From NCBI RefSeq assembly GCF_031755915.1, contig NC_083387.1:10561001-10625000 (forward strand): a DNA stretch of 64,000 bases, in the 5' to 3' direction. The notes beneath the pieces are model-generated. The model was given only the letters and a program-made list of their open reading frames with translations. It had not been told where the DNA came from and did not search any database. The position numbers and the translations under genes are program-made. This DNA comes from Ziziphus jujuba. Its lineage: Eukaryota > Streptophyta > Magnoliopsida > Rosales > Rhamnaceae. Every line of letters starts with the position of its first letter. Position 1 is the stretch's first letter. This document shows, piece by piece, positions 14,540 through 25,319 of this stretch.

Positions 14540-16830
14540 CTCAAGTATGTAACACATGGATAAATTGCCCTGGCCCATTATTCATGGGAATTACGACTCT
14601 AGCCCAAGCAAGCCACATACAAACACGACATGGCATCTCAATACACCTGCATTGTGTCCCGGTTTCATTGTGCCACAAGTCCAAATGTATCACGTGGAAA
14701 GATAATGTGTCAAGCAAGCGTGAAAGAAAAGGTGGACATTGATCCACATTTCGTCTTGTTAGTTGGCCACATGTACAAAACCTGCCATGTGGGATGATGA
14801 TGTGGCAAAAACACATGGAAGGCTCATGAGTCCACACCTGCAATGTGGCGATTTAATTGCACCACATGTCAAAACCACTACATGGCATGATAACATGGAA
14901 TGATGATATGGAAAATTGATGTGTGCATGTATTACATTTATTGGCTAATGAATACACCACATGTATACATATGCCACATGTCAATCCACATGGTGAACCA
15001 GTATGTCAGGACTACGTGTAAGCATATGCAATATGCGGCAATCAAGTTATACCACATGTCCAAATATGCAACATGGAAGAATGATATGCCAAGCCAGCTG
15101 GATCAACAACATTGCAAGATCTCCACATGTCGTCTTGGTAGTTAGCCATTGCCATGTGTGATGATGACATGGCAAAACAAGTGTGGAGCATACATGTACT
15201 ACTTGCAATGCGTTGTGATTTTATTGTGCAATATAGACCTGGCAATTTGGATCATGACACGGCGACACGACTCGAAAACGACACGGAATAAATGAGTTTG
15301 GGTTTATTATAAATGGGTTCGGGTCAACCCGTTTAACACGATTATTAATCGTGTCATTTTCGGGTTGACCTGTTTAACTCGAAATTGACCCGTTACGATC
15401 CATTTATTAAACGTGTCAGTTTCAACCCGACACGATTATATACCTATTACAACCCATTTAAATTTAATTTTAAATTAATATTTTATCACTAATATAATAT
15501 TTAATAACTAAAAAATATTATAAAAATAATTTTCTATTACTAATTTTTTAAAAACAAAAAATACATCTTTAATAAAACAAAAACATAAAAATAAAAAAAA
15601 ATTAAAAAAAAATTTCGGGTTAATAGGTTAATTTTCGGGTTAACGGGTTAATATGTTAGTTTTCGGGTTAATAGGTCAATAGGTCAATTTCAGGTTAACG
15701 AGTTAATAGGTCAACACGACCCGCTAAAATAATCGTGTTAAACGGGTCGTGTCGTGTTGACCTGTTTATAAACAGGTCGGGTTAGTGTTTTAGGTACCTG
15801 ACACGATTAATAAATGGGTAGTGTTCGGGTTAGGCATTTTTGACACGATTATTAAACGGGTTGACAAAAACACGACCCACCAATCCGAATTGCCAGGTAT
15901 AGTGCAACATGTCATGATGTACCACGTGGCATAATGGCACTAAAAGGCAACGTGGACAACTGACGTGTTATGTGATCCATTGTCGGCTTGTGAGTGGGCC
16001 ATATTTCTAAATGTACCATGTGGAAGAATGATGTGTAAAGCCAGTGTGGATTCACAGCATGGCAAGCAATGCATATGTTGTCTTCTTAGAGGGCTACATT
16101 TACATAACATGGCATGTGCGATAATAACATGGAAAAGACACATGTCAAGTTTACGTGTTACAACTTGCCATGTGTTTCATTTTTATTGTGCCATATCTCG
16201 AGATGACACATGGCATAATGACATGCAACTACCAAGTGGATCATTATGTGTCATGCAATCTATTTGTTGGCTTATGAGTAGGCCACATGTACAAATATGC
16301 TATATGTCATACGACCTGTCAAAAGACACATCTCATGACAACGTGTTTAATAGACCATGTGTCATTTTTTTTTTATTGTGCCACATGGTCAAATGTGCCA
16401 TGTAGATCAGAGGCTAGAGAGTCATACAATGTGGACACTGATCCATATGTCGTCTTTTTAGTGGGTTACATGTGTAAAACATGCCATGCGTGATAACGAC
16501 ATAGCAAAAACATGTGTCAATCTAAAGTGTCCACTCATGCAATGTGTGGCATTGTATTGTGCCATGACCACATGGCATGATGACATGTAAGGGCGACATG
16601 GAGGACTAACATATCCATGTTAGCCATTTGTCGACTTGTGACAGGACCATACGTACACATATGGCATGTGTTAGAGCAACGACATGTGTCAATAAAACTG
16701 TAGTCGTTGCAATATGTCGTAGTTTCATTGTGCCACATCCCTAAATGTGCCATATGGAAGGAAAACGTGTAAAGCCAGCATGGTAGGACAATGTGGACAT
16801 TGATCCACATGGTGCCTTACCAATGGGCCA
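14540..16830. repeat. Degenerate CACATG-rich tandem satellite, ~180-bp monomers in ~370-bp dimers
   Basis: A recurring landmark resembling TTGTGCCACATGTCCAAAT followed by a CCATGTGG-type word appears near 14655, 14846, 15034, 15211, 15994, 16171, 16361, 16543 and 16715, mostly 170-190 bp apart. A second landmark (GCCATGTGTGATGATGACAT-like) near 14785, 15149, 16104 and 16478 gives a ~370-bp higher-order period once the 666-bp insertion at 15237-15902 is discounted, with one interval shortened. The array is unusually rich in CACATG and its complement, so monomers can pair with each other. No protein frame is conserved between units, so this is noncoding repeat DNA. Confidence 0.8.
15237..15898. 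mobile_element. 662-bp non-autonomous DNA transposon with terminal inverted repeats
   Basis: The left end starts ACCTGGCAATTTGGAT and the right end is its near-perfect inverse (ATCCGAATTGCCAGGT). Both are flanked by ATAG (15233-15236 and 15899-15902), a candidate 4-bp target-site duplication. The inside is full of short direct and inverted copies of GGGTTAA/CACGATTA-type words and codes for nothing. It sits inside the CACATG satellite and splits a monomer, so it arrived after the array formed. The superfamily cannot be settled from these ends. Confidence 0.8.
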
Positions 16831-16931
16831 AAAGTCACATTGAAAACCACACACACCATCTCTTTCCCAACCCTAGGAAGAAGAGGAAAAAAAAAAAGAA
16901 AAAAAAAAAAAAAAAAAAGAGAATTCCAGAG

Positions 16932-17081
16932 ATGGAGGTTGGAAGAAGCAAAACAGAGACCAAAAGCACCCAACAATTCATGCCCCTGTTCTCCTTCAGC
17001 TTCCTTTTCCTAAACCTTCTCTACTCTTCAAGAATTTCATCAATATCCATACTTAACAGTCTTTTCTTGCTTTCTTCATGA
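16932..17081 (+). CDS. Possible 49-residue hydrophobic small ORF
   Basis: An ATG frame directly after an A-rich tract at the right edge of the satellite. It starts MEVGRSKTETKS and then turns hydrophobic (FSFSFLFLNLLYSS), like a signal peptide or a single membrane span. I recognise no family, and it could be a chance frame or the relic of a first exon. Homology or transcripts would be needed to keep it. Confidence 0.15.
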   Translation: MEVGRSKTETKSTQQFMPLFSFSFLFLNLLYSSRISSISILNSLFLLSS

Positions 17082-18103
17082 TTTTTCTATTCCTTAAAAA
17101 GTTCTTCTGCCCCAAATCTTAAGATAGTTGATAGCTCAATATGCAGTATGAAAAAACATGCCTGTTAGAGTTGTTATGCTGGGAGAAAAGAACACAGATG
17201 TCACTGCAAAGTGAAAGTGCTATAAAAATTTCCCAGATGAGAGAGGGAAAGAGAAATACAAGTGGAACATAAAAATACGGATAAATTTTCTTGTTTTTCT
17301 TGAATCCTTGCATAATTCAGTTATATTCAGCAAGTACTAGTAATAATTTAAAACATATCTCACTTTAGCACTAGTAATAATTCAAATTTCAAAACATGTT
17401 CTCACTTTGTCAAAATAACTCCCTTTCTTTGCTTCTTTCTTCTTCAATCTACACTGCATTTAATTTCTGGATTACCAAATGGTCAAGAACCTACAGAATC
17501 AAGATAAAAATAAGATAAAAGTTAAATGGCTTGCCCTGAATGATGGGAGAAAAGCAGTTTAGTGCGTACAGAATGCAGTTTAATGGGGCTTTGTGGTTTC
17601 TATTTTGCTGGGATATTGCCGTATGGCTTCTGATTCTATTGATGAGTTTTCTCATAGCCTAATAATTTCCTGATTCATTTCATTTCAATCAAGCTAACAT
17701 AAATTCAATTCAAGCCCATTTCCATTTCCATTTCGCATAATGGATCTGAGCTCATTTTTCGAGTAATTTCGAGGCAAATGGAAACCATGTGTAAACCAAA
17801 ATCACATTGAAAAGCATGAACATTTTCACTTTTGATAGACATTGAAATAAAATTTCCATTTAACAATGATATGAATTGGTAGATTTGCATCCTCACCTCA
17901 CTTGGAGCTCAGCACCCAAAAAAGGGGAAAAAAAAAAAAAATCCTATATAATTTGTATATCTTGGTAACATGGAAAACTTGTTCAAGGGCAAAGCTATAA
18001 GAACATTTCAGTAATGAAATTCATAGGAAAAAAAGAAGAATAAAAAGAAGAGGCTTTCCATAGCCATCGATCAAGCTAACAGAAATTCAATTGAATTTTA
18101 AAT
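17082..18103. other. Intergenic DNA with dispersed module Y and a copied mTERF 3' tail
   Basis: Bases 17745-17935 match module X at 12660-12947. Bases 17688-17740 (ATCAAGCTAACATAAATTCA onward) match 18070-18121, which covers the last codons, stop and 3' flank of the mTERF gene. No intact gene is seen. Confidence 0.7.
17688..17935 (-). pseudogene. Partial duplicate of the mTERF 3' end plus module Y
   Basis: On the minus strand, a stretch reading TTATGCGAAATGGAAAT matches the end of the mTERF gene (FYAKWK then stop), and the flank that follows also matches. Upstream of it a GCTCAGATC stretch resembles the mTERF WSDQ codons loosely, then similarity fades. I infer a decayed copy of the mTERF tail. 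The longer module Y has no recognisable protein. Confidence 0.4.
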
Positions 18104-18955
18104 CTATTTCCATTTCGCATAAAATCTTTGATCACTCCAAATCAACATTCGATTCAAAGGGATTCGGACATTCCTCTGCTTCAAATGCAAATGCCTCGGT
18201 TTTATTTTCTTCTCCAAACTGAAAGCGAAGTACTGCGGAAACTTTTTCAGCTCTTCCAAATTCCTCTCCATCTCCATAACCAAATACTCGTACTTGGGCT
18301 TCAGATTCTCCTCAATGCTGTATCCGAATATCGCCGGCACCCGAGCGCAAACCCTAGACGACTCGTCGTACGACAACCCGATTCTCCGTAAAAACCCGAT
18401 CTTCATCCGTAGCTTCTCGACCCGGGTATTCAGCAGATGGGCATTCAGGCTCGTGGGCCTGTCGAGCCTCTCCAAGCCCAGTTTCCGGAGATAATGTAGC
18501 GTCGGTCGGAGACAGTACTCCACGTCGGAGAAGAGAATGGGAGGGCACTGGAGGATCAGACGGCGCGTGTCTTCCACGGAAGCGGAGAGATCGGCGGCGA
18601 GGAAATCGAAGACAGGTGCGATGTCGGTGGGGTCGAGGTTGGAAGAGAAGAGCTCGGGAGAGAGGAATTCGAGCCTTGGGAAATCGGAGTCGGAGAAGCC
18701 TTTGGATTTGAGGAAATCGACGGTGAGGAGGATTTGGTCGACGTCGTCGGGGAGTGGGAGGTTGTTGGGCTTGGTTTGTGGGTCGATGACGCCGAGAGTT
18801 TTGAGGTAGCGGAGGTTTTCGCGGTGGGATGTACGGAATTTGATGAAGTGGGGAGGTTGGTTTGGAGTGGGATAGAGGGTTTTAGGTTTGGTGGTTTTGG
18901 TGGAGGAGGAGGAGGAGGAGGAAGAGAGGCACAGACACTGAAGCTGAAGCAGCAT
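18104..18955 (-). CDS. mTERF family protein, predicted organellar
   Basis: A single-exon 283-residue frame with tandem mTERF helical repeats, a family of organellar nucleic-acid-binding factors acting in transcription termination, splicing or plastid ribosome biogenesis. The N-terminus (MLLQLQCLCL, an eight-Ser run, then TKTTKPK) looks like an organellar transit peptide. Repeat landmarks include LRYLKTLGV, FLKSKGFSDSDFPRL, LHYLRKLGL and IGFLRRIGLSYDE. The end, PLNRMLIWSDQRFYAKWK, is a typical mTERF terminus. Length fits the short plant mTERF proteins (Arabidopsis MTEF1/SOLDAT10 and the At3g18870 protein). Position near DOA1 and TIC62 favours the At3g18870 lineage, from memory. It is divergent with CCS1. 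The downstream flank is partly duplicated at 17688. Confidence 0.92.
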   Translation of the reverse strand: MLLQLQCLCLSSSSSSSSTKTTKPKTLYPTPNQPPHFIKFRTSHRENLRYLKTLGVIDPQTKPNNLPLPDDVDQILLTVDFLKSKGFSDSDFPRLEFLSPELFSSNLDPTDIAPVFDFLAADLSASVEDTRRLILQCPPILFSDVEYCLRPTLHYLRKLGLERLDRPTSLNAHLLNTRVEKLRMKIGFLRRIGLSYDESSRVCARVPAIFGYSIEENLKPKYEYLVMEMERNLEELKKFPQYFAFSLEKKIKPRHLHLKQRNVRIPLNRMLIWSDQRFYAKWK

Positions 18956-19522
18956 TACTTGGCGGGAAATATAGCTTCAAGACTATGGATAGCTGAAAGA
19001 TATCTTGAGTGGTAGTTAACTTGGTTATTTTAAGCTTTCAGCGGATAAGGAAGATTGAAAATTCAATGTGGTATAAGTGTGCGTACGTCTGTGCTTATGT
19101 ATGTATACATGTACATATGTATGTATATCTGTATGTTATGTATGTATATATATATATGTGAGTATTTGTATGCGTATACATTGTATGTGTGTATATTTTT
19201 GGTATGCGCTTTTGGGGAAGTTGTGGCTTTACTAATTTGTCCAAATTCTGTTGCGCTTAATTTAACCTGATGAAAGTTTGGTTCTTTTTCATTCTTAGCT
19301 TTAGGTTCTTTCTCAAATAAAAAATAAAAAAAATATTAAAGAAAATATCTTTTGGATTTTCGGACAAAACACACCAAAAGTAAAAACAAAAAGTTTAACA
19401 TTTATTTAAATAATATCTATTGGGAATTAGGATAAACTACCAACAGCTACGGTCGTTACACCTCAGTCCCTCAACTGATACTTGCTAAGAGGGGAGGAGA
19501 CTCATGTTCTATATTTCCATTC
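18956..19522. promoter_or_regulatory. Shared promoter interval of divergent mTERF and CCS1
   Basis: These 567 bases separate two start codons facing away from each other, so both promoters must lie here or overlap it. The middle (about 19090-19170) is a degenerate TATGTATG/TACATATG-rich stretch, followed by an AT-rich part at 19310-19420. I cannot assign individual TATA boxes with confidence. Confidence 0.5.
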
Positions 19523-22500
19523 ATGGAAGCTTTAATTCTTAATCACGCCATATATTCCAAACCATCTTTTCGCGCAGACTTTTTCTTTGGGCCACCTCTA
19601 CTCCATTGCAGCTTCAAACCCACATTTTATCCCGGTAATTCTGGTTTCCAAGGTTCCTACTTGAAGAGATCTCTATCATTTACCGTCACTTGCAGAGTAA
19701 AGACTCCTCAAGGTAACAAGAAGAATGATGGCAATATCGCTAAGAAGATTATACTCTCTGAAGAAGTGCCACCGCCACTGGTGGAGGAAGGAGGCGGTGA
19801 AAATGAAAGTCAGGAAGTTGCCGGGAAGACTGGGAAGATGAATGGGGTGATGGGATTGGTAAAGAGGTTCCCCAGAAAGGTTTTGGCGGTTCTGTCTAAT
19901 CTGCCTCTGGCTATTGGAGAAATGTTCGCTGTTGCTGCTCTAATGGCTCTCGGTATGTTTTTGGGCCTCTTGTCCACACTTACAGCGGTCTAATCCTCTG
20001 TTATTGATTTTGTGAATTGGGTCTGGTTGGGTTGGTTTTAGAAGAACAGCACAGGTTCTTAATTGCTTTGATTTGTCTAAATTTGCTACTGATGACACTC
20101 TTGAGTCTGCTGAGTATGCTTCACTTCGTTTTATAGAGTAATTTATTGTTACATGAATTGTTTTATATAAGTAATTCCCTTTTCCACCTCATTTTTAAGT
20201 TTTAATGTGTTTGCGAAACTTAAAAAGAGTCTATGAGAACGTAAAACTAATTTGCAACACCTTCGTATTCTCTAAATAAGGTGTTCATTTAACTATGACA
20301 AGATGCTTATTCAAATTCCGTTTCCTTCATTTGTGATTGTAAGTGTGTTTTCGTTGCATGCAATTCTCTGCAGGAACTGCCATTGATCAAGGTGAGGCCC
20401 CGGAGTTCTATTTCCAGAAATATCCTGAAGATAATCCTGTGTTGGGATTCTTCACTTGGAGATGGGTTCTTACCCTTGGGTTTGATCACATGTTCTCGTC
20501 TCCCATTTTCCTTGGAACGTTGGTTCTCCTTGGAGCATCACTAATAGCGTGCACTTACACAACGCAGATCCCCATCGTCAAAGTTGCAAAAAGGTTTGGG
20601 TTTCTTTGTAATACTTTTCTATACTTGTGTCTTCATCTAGAGATGAGTTCTATAACTCTCAAATTAACAGATAAATTTATTGGTAAAAGCAGATGGAAAT
20701 TTTTGCAATCTTCTGAGGCAATCCTTAAGCAGGAATTTTCTGATACTCTGCCAAGAGCATCAATTCAAGATTTAGGCGTTGTTCTGATGGGAGCTGGATA
20801 TGAGGTTATACTTTCACAATTGTTGCTTTTAGGCCCTTTGATTTCTTATTCATTTATCCCTTTTAAGTACATTTCTTTTTTAGCTCTTGTGAAACTTTAA
20901 ATGCTTCAAATATCTGGTTATATGCCTTGTGGACCTATTGTTTTGTACAAGTTAGTGAGACTTGAACTGTCAGTAAGTGAACTTGAAATTTGTCTGCACA
21001 AATAGAATTTTGGTGGGTATGGCATCTACTATTAGATAGATCCCATCTGCTCTGCTAGGATACTTTGAGAGATCAACGCATTTGAATGAATTTTTTTCTT
21101 GGTTATAGATGCTGTGATTTTTATTTGATTTGCATAATGATTTAAAGATTTATTAACACCTAGAACTTAGTTCTCAATTTATAAGAGCAGACCCTGATTT
21201 CCTAGTCTTGAGCATGGAATAGAATGGTCACTACCATTTGGGGTCTATTATTGACTGCATGTTATTTCCTCTAGGTTAGTAACTACTTTCATATTTTATG
21301 AATAGCTCCTGAAATGTTAATACCTTTTATTAGTAGCTGCCTGTACCAATAGACTTTTCTACTATTAAATTTCATCTGCTCTGCTAGGATACATCAACAG
21401 CTGACTACATTTGTTGGGAACTTTTCTCTTGGTTATAGATGCTACAATTTTATTTAATTTACCTAAGATGATTTTAAGATTTATTAATGCCTAGGACTTG
21501 CTGGAAATTTATAAGAGCAGACTCTGTTATGCTACTCTTGAGCATGGAATAAAATAGTGACTACTATGCTGGGTCTATATCACTGCACGTTGTTTCCTCT
21601 AAGTCAGTATATCTATTTTCATATTTTACAAATAGCTTTTCAAGTGTTATTAATATTACCTTAGTGGCTGCCTATTCACCCTTGTTGTTTGATTAACACA
21701 GGTATTCTTGAAGGGACCTTCCTTATATGCCTTCAAGGGTTTGGCTGGTCGGTTTGCACCTATTGGAGTACATTTAGCAATGCTGCTAATAATGGCGGGT
21801 GGAACTCTTAGTGCAGCTGGGAGTTTCCGAGGTTCAGTCACTGTGCCACAGGGACTAAATTTTGTCGTTGGAGATGTTTTAGGCCCAACTGGCTTTCTCT
21901 CTAATCCCACTGAAGCTTTCAATACAGAAGTCCATGTCAACAGATTCTACATGGATTACTACGATAGTGGAGAGGTAGATGTTAATTTCATTCTCAATTA
22001 TCTATGTATGTTCTTATTGAAGATTTTCTTTAAGAGAAAAACTATATACACCAATTTTATCAGCAAAATGTTGGATATTGACTTTTCTTTAATAGATTAG
22101 ATACTAGGTTGTGAAACATCATGTTAGTTATTAAAAATAAACGTAAGTTGGACCAAATTCCAACCAATAAAATAGTGTCATATTACTTGGTGCTTAATTT
22201 TGGTGATTTTGTTGATTCCTTGATCCTAGGCATCCTAGAGATTTCCATATTCATTTATATGTGAGTTTGTGTGTTTAGAGCTCTCCAGAAAACTTTGGTC
22301 TAGTGGCTATAAGCGGGAGTTAATGTGTTATAATCAGGGAGCCTTTGTTTTGATGTGTTATTTTTGGCAGGTTGTGTGTTTTTGTTTAGCACTCAACAAA
22401 AGTCCCTGGTTCAATGGATGAAGCTGAGAGTTAATATCTCTCATAATTATGAGGCTGCTTTGTTATGTAATTTCTTTTACAGTTCGTGTACTGTGTTTGT

Positions 22501-24358
22501 GTGTGTTTAGCCCTCTCTGAAAGTTTTTGATCCAATGGATGTAAGCGAAAGTTATCTATGTCATAATTAGCCCTCTCTTTTTTTTTTTTTTTTTTTTTTT
22601 TCTTTTTTTGGTGAATAGGGAGCCTTCTTAATGATGTTTCATTTTTGGTAGGTTCTGATTGTCTTTATAGTGCTTTCCAAAAGTCTTAGTCCAATGGCTA
22701 TTATGAGATGTGTCTTATAGTTGAGATGTCTGCATTGTAACTTTGATATTTTGTAGATCCTTTAAATGTCTATGATGATTTCTTTAGTTTTGAATGCAGT
22801 CTGGTCCATTTTCTTCCAGCATCTCTACGATGAAATTTTTACTTTTTTTTTGCTTGTCAATGTTTAATAATTCAATTTTGTTTTCTTCTGTGGTTTATGA
22901 AACAGGTGTCGCAGTTTCATACTGATCTTTCTTTATATGACCTTGATGGTAAGGAGGTGCTCAGGAAAACTATTAGTGTGAATGACCCTCTAAGGTATGG
23001 AGGGATCACCATATACCAGACTGACTGGAGTTTCTCGGCACTACAAATACTCAAGGACAATGAAGGGCCTTTTAATTTGGCTGTGGCACCCCTTAAAATA
23101 AATGGAGACAAGAAGCTTTTTGGAACTTTCTTACCAGTTGGAGATGTTAATTCTCCTAATGTTAAAGGAATGTAAGTACTTCTCTTGCTGCTTGCACTTT
23201 CTCCACTGCAAGTTAGATATATATATCATTACGTCTAGAAGCTAATTTCCATTCTTTTGATCTTCTAGAAGATCATCATGATTTTTTTTTTCCTACTAAC
23301 TATTTGAGAAGCAGGCTAAGTACAAGCTCCTTTTAGTTCTCAGTTCTACTTCCATCCAGCTTTAGCATAAGATATCTTTTCGGAAGTTCTCTCTAATCTT
23401 CTTTCTCTTCCCCCTTCTGTATGTTTAGATCAATGCTTGCTCGTGATTTACAGTCAATTGTGTTGTATGACCAAGAAGGAAAATTTGCCGGAGTCCGACG
23501 ACCAAATTCAAAACTTCCAATTGACATTGATGGAACCAAGATTGTTATTGTAGATGCAATAGGAAGTAGCGGCCTTGAGTTGAAGGTGAAATTTCTGTTC
23601 TTTTTTATGCTAGGTAACATGAAAGTCGCTCTAAAATATGCATTGAAACTAAACCTTTGTTTTTTGGCCAGACTGATCCAGGGGTGCCGATTGTATATGC
23701 TGGATTTGGTGCTTTGATGCTTACTACTTGCATCAGTTATTTATCTCATTCACAGGTGAAATTGCATATCATTTTAGGATTTGGCTCTAAATGTTTGTGT
23801 GCATGCATGAAAGTCTATACCTTACTTTTAATCAATGTTCAAAATATTCTCATATTCAGATGTCATCTAGTAGATTCTTCACTATATACATTTACCTCTC
23901 CTATCATGGTATGCATACTTATTTTTGCTTCTTATGATATATAATATGATACGATTGGAAAGAAAAACTAGTTTTTCATCCTCATAGATGATATAAATTT
24001 GTGTCAGAAAAATTTCTCTCTTAAACTTTAATATGGCATTTCCTATTGTGATTCATGCGACCATTTAATTGTGGTATGAAAATTGAAAACCTTTTTAGCA
24101 TGGAAGTACTTTGGTGTGAACTAAATAGTGCTTATTTCCTGGTGTTGATTTTTTTTTTTTTTTTTTCCAAGCTAATGATTGATTATACATTCATGTGTTC
24201 ATTCTTCTCTTGTCAATCAAAAGATATGGGCTTTACAAGATGGAACAGCAGTGGTCATTGGAGGGAAGACTAACCGAGCAAAAGCAGAGTTTCCAGATGA
24301 GATGGATCGCTTGCTCAATCAGATTCCGGAAATAGTTGAATCATCTACTTCCAAGTAA
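19523..24358 (+). CDS. CCS1: Cytochrome c biogenesis protein CCS1 (ResB family), chloroplastic
   Basis: Thylakoid membrane component of System II cytochrome c assembly. With CcsA it delivers and attaches haem to apocytochromes f and c6 in the lumen. Nine exons: 19523-19952, 20374-20593, 20693-20804, 21702-21974, 22906-23171, 23429-23585, 23672-23755, 24224-24358, all joining in frame to about 558 residues, close to the Arabidopsis protein. (The list gives eight segments; I found no ninth.) Features: transit peptide to about residue 60; membrane span near 120-145 ([18 protein letters not shown]); second span near 180-205; third with the conserved His at about 278 ([17 protein letters not shown]); large lumenal ResB region; last span near 492-510. 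The gene is divergent from mTERF and convergent with HDR. Two introns carry degenerate tandem repeats. Confidence 0.96.
21026..21680. repeat. Tandem duplication of ~332 bp inside a CCS1 intron
   Basis: Copies start near 21026 and 21359 (CTACTATTA, then CATCTGCTCTGCTAGGATAC). They share TTCTCTTGGTTATAGATGCT-like, TTATAAGAGCAGAC, CTTGAGCATGGAATA, TTTCATATTTTA and TAGT.GCTGCCT blocks. Identity is clearly below 90%. Copy 2 ends about 20 bases before the acceptor of the exon at 21702. Confidence 0.85.
22270..22720. repeat. Array of 3-4 degenerate ~110-130-bp repeats in a CCS1 intron
   Basis: Units beginning near 22270, 22385, 22510 and 22665 share TTTAG.(C/G)(C/T)CT, then AA.AGT.., TC.AATGG.T, AAG..(A/G)GAGTTA and TCATAATTA blocks, with a GGCAGGTT/GGTAGGTT end. 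A poly(T) run (22578-22600) interrupts the third unit. It lies upstream of the exon at 22906. Confidence 0.7.
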
Positions 24359-25319
24359 TCAGATATGCAGCGATGGCTAGTTTTTATGTAGATGGAAATG
24401 AAAGAGAAGTCAATGATTGGTAGTAACTGCTAATTTGATTTCGAGGTAGAAGGAGACCTATTCTTTCCATATAATTTAATTCTGCAGTTTCACAAATAAG
24501 CTGAGACACCCTGTTTCAAACTTTATACATCAACCAGAATTCAGCACGCTTGGAAGAGAGCAGATTATCTGCTATCGAAAGTATAATTTACAGGCATTTT
24601 GGGCAATTTGTATTGCAATTTCCAGTTGAAGTCACTAGGCCTTAATGCCATAGTTTTTTCCTTTCTTTGTTTTTAGTTGTATATCCACCAACTCTTATAC
24701 TTAACATACACAATGTAAAAGTTACGACTGATTTTGAGTACAGCCCATTTTTTCCATGGAGTTACTTGTAATTTCGTAATGGTTACCTCCTCCTCTGATG
24801 TCTATCTGAATTTTTCCATTTGGTTGCATTCTTTTTTTCTTTCCCTAGTTTAAAACCATTCAGCATTACAGGAATTTTTTTCTCCCTGAAATTTTCTCGC
24901 ACTCAAATATCAACAGTTTTGGAATCAAACTTCATTTAAAAGTTTTTCAATTCCATCTTTGATGACCAGAACTGATCACACATATGCACATAGAAAAACC
25001 AAAAACACTCATGCCACTTTGACTGAATTCGTTTTCATAGCTTTCCCTGATTTTGACATCCTCCTTTTTTAATATTAATCTTACATGATCAATTCAATGT
25101 TATTTATGTTGGAGCCAAAGGCAATAGGTATTAATATGGTTCCTACTTCAGCAATAAATACATAAGCTCTATCCTCTACATCATACAATAAGTAAAAATC
25201 ATAAAGATACATGGATCCAGCAAAGCCTTTGATCTCAATTATACAAATTATTCAGTTGCATAATCAAACTGGCACTGTCTGGTAATGTACACATGGGGGA
25301 TCAATCACCCATACTAATA
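24359..25319. other. Convergent 3' region between CCS1 and HDR
   Basis: Tail-to-tail interval of 961 bases that must hold both 3' UTRs and poly(A) sites. I see AT-rich DNA and no further gene. Overlap of the two 3' UTRs is possible but not shown by sequence alone. Confidence 0.6.

Larger units (their letters stand above)
12043..14540. other. DOA1 3' flank and AT-rich intergenic DNA
   Basis: The first ~900 bases are probably DOA1 3' UTR and flank: a possible donor at 12058 (CTCTG|GTAACT) and acceptor TGTGCAG at 12586. Bases 12660-12947 contain a module repeated at 17745-17935. From 13,000 to 14,540 I see AT-rich DNA with short direct repeats and a TA microsatellite at about 14284-14329, but no gene. 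Confidence 0.6.

Noticed and set aside
14540..16830. CRISPR-like array
   Set aside because: Repeats are long, degenerate and lack fixed spacers, and the genome is a plant nuclear genome.
14541..16976. Several 60-146-residue frames in the CACATG array
   Set aside because: Frames are not conserved between repeat units and show no domain, as expected of satellite DNA.
18128..18809. Plus-strand frames across the mTERF gene
   Set aside because: The minus-strand frame has clear mTERF repeats; the antisense frames are GC-rich shadows.
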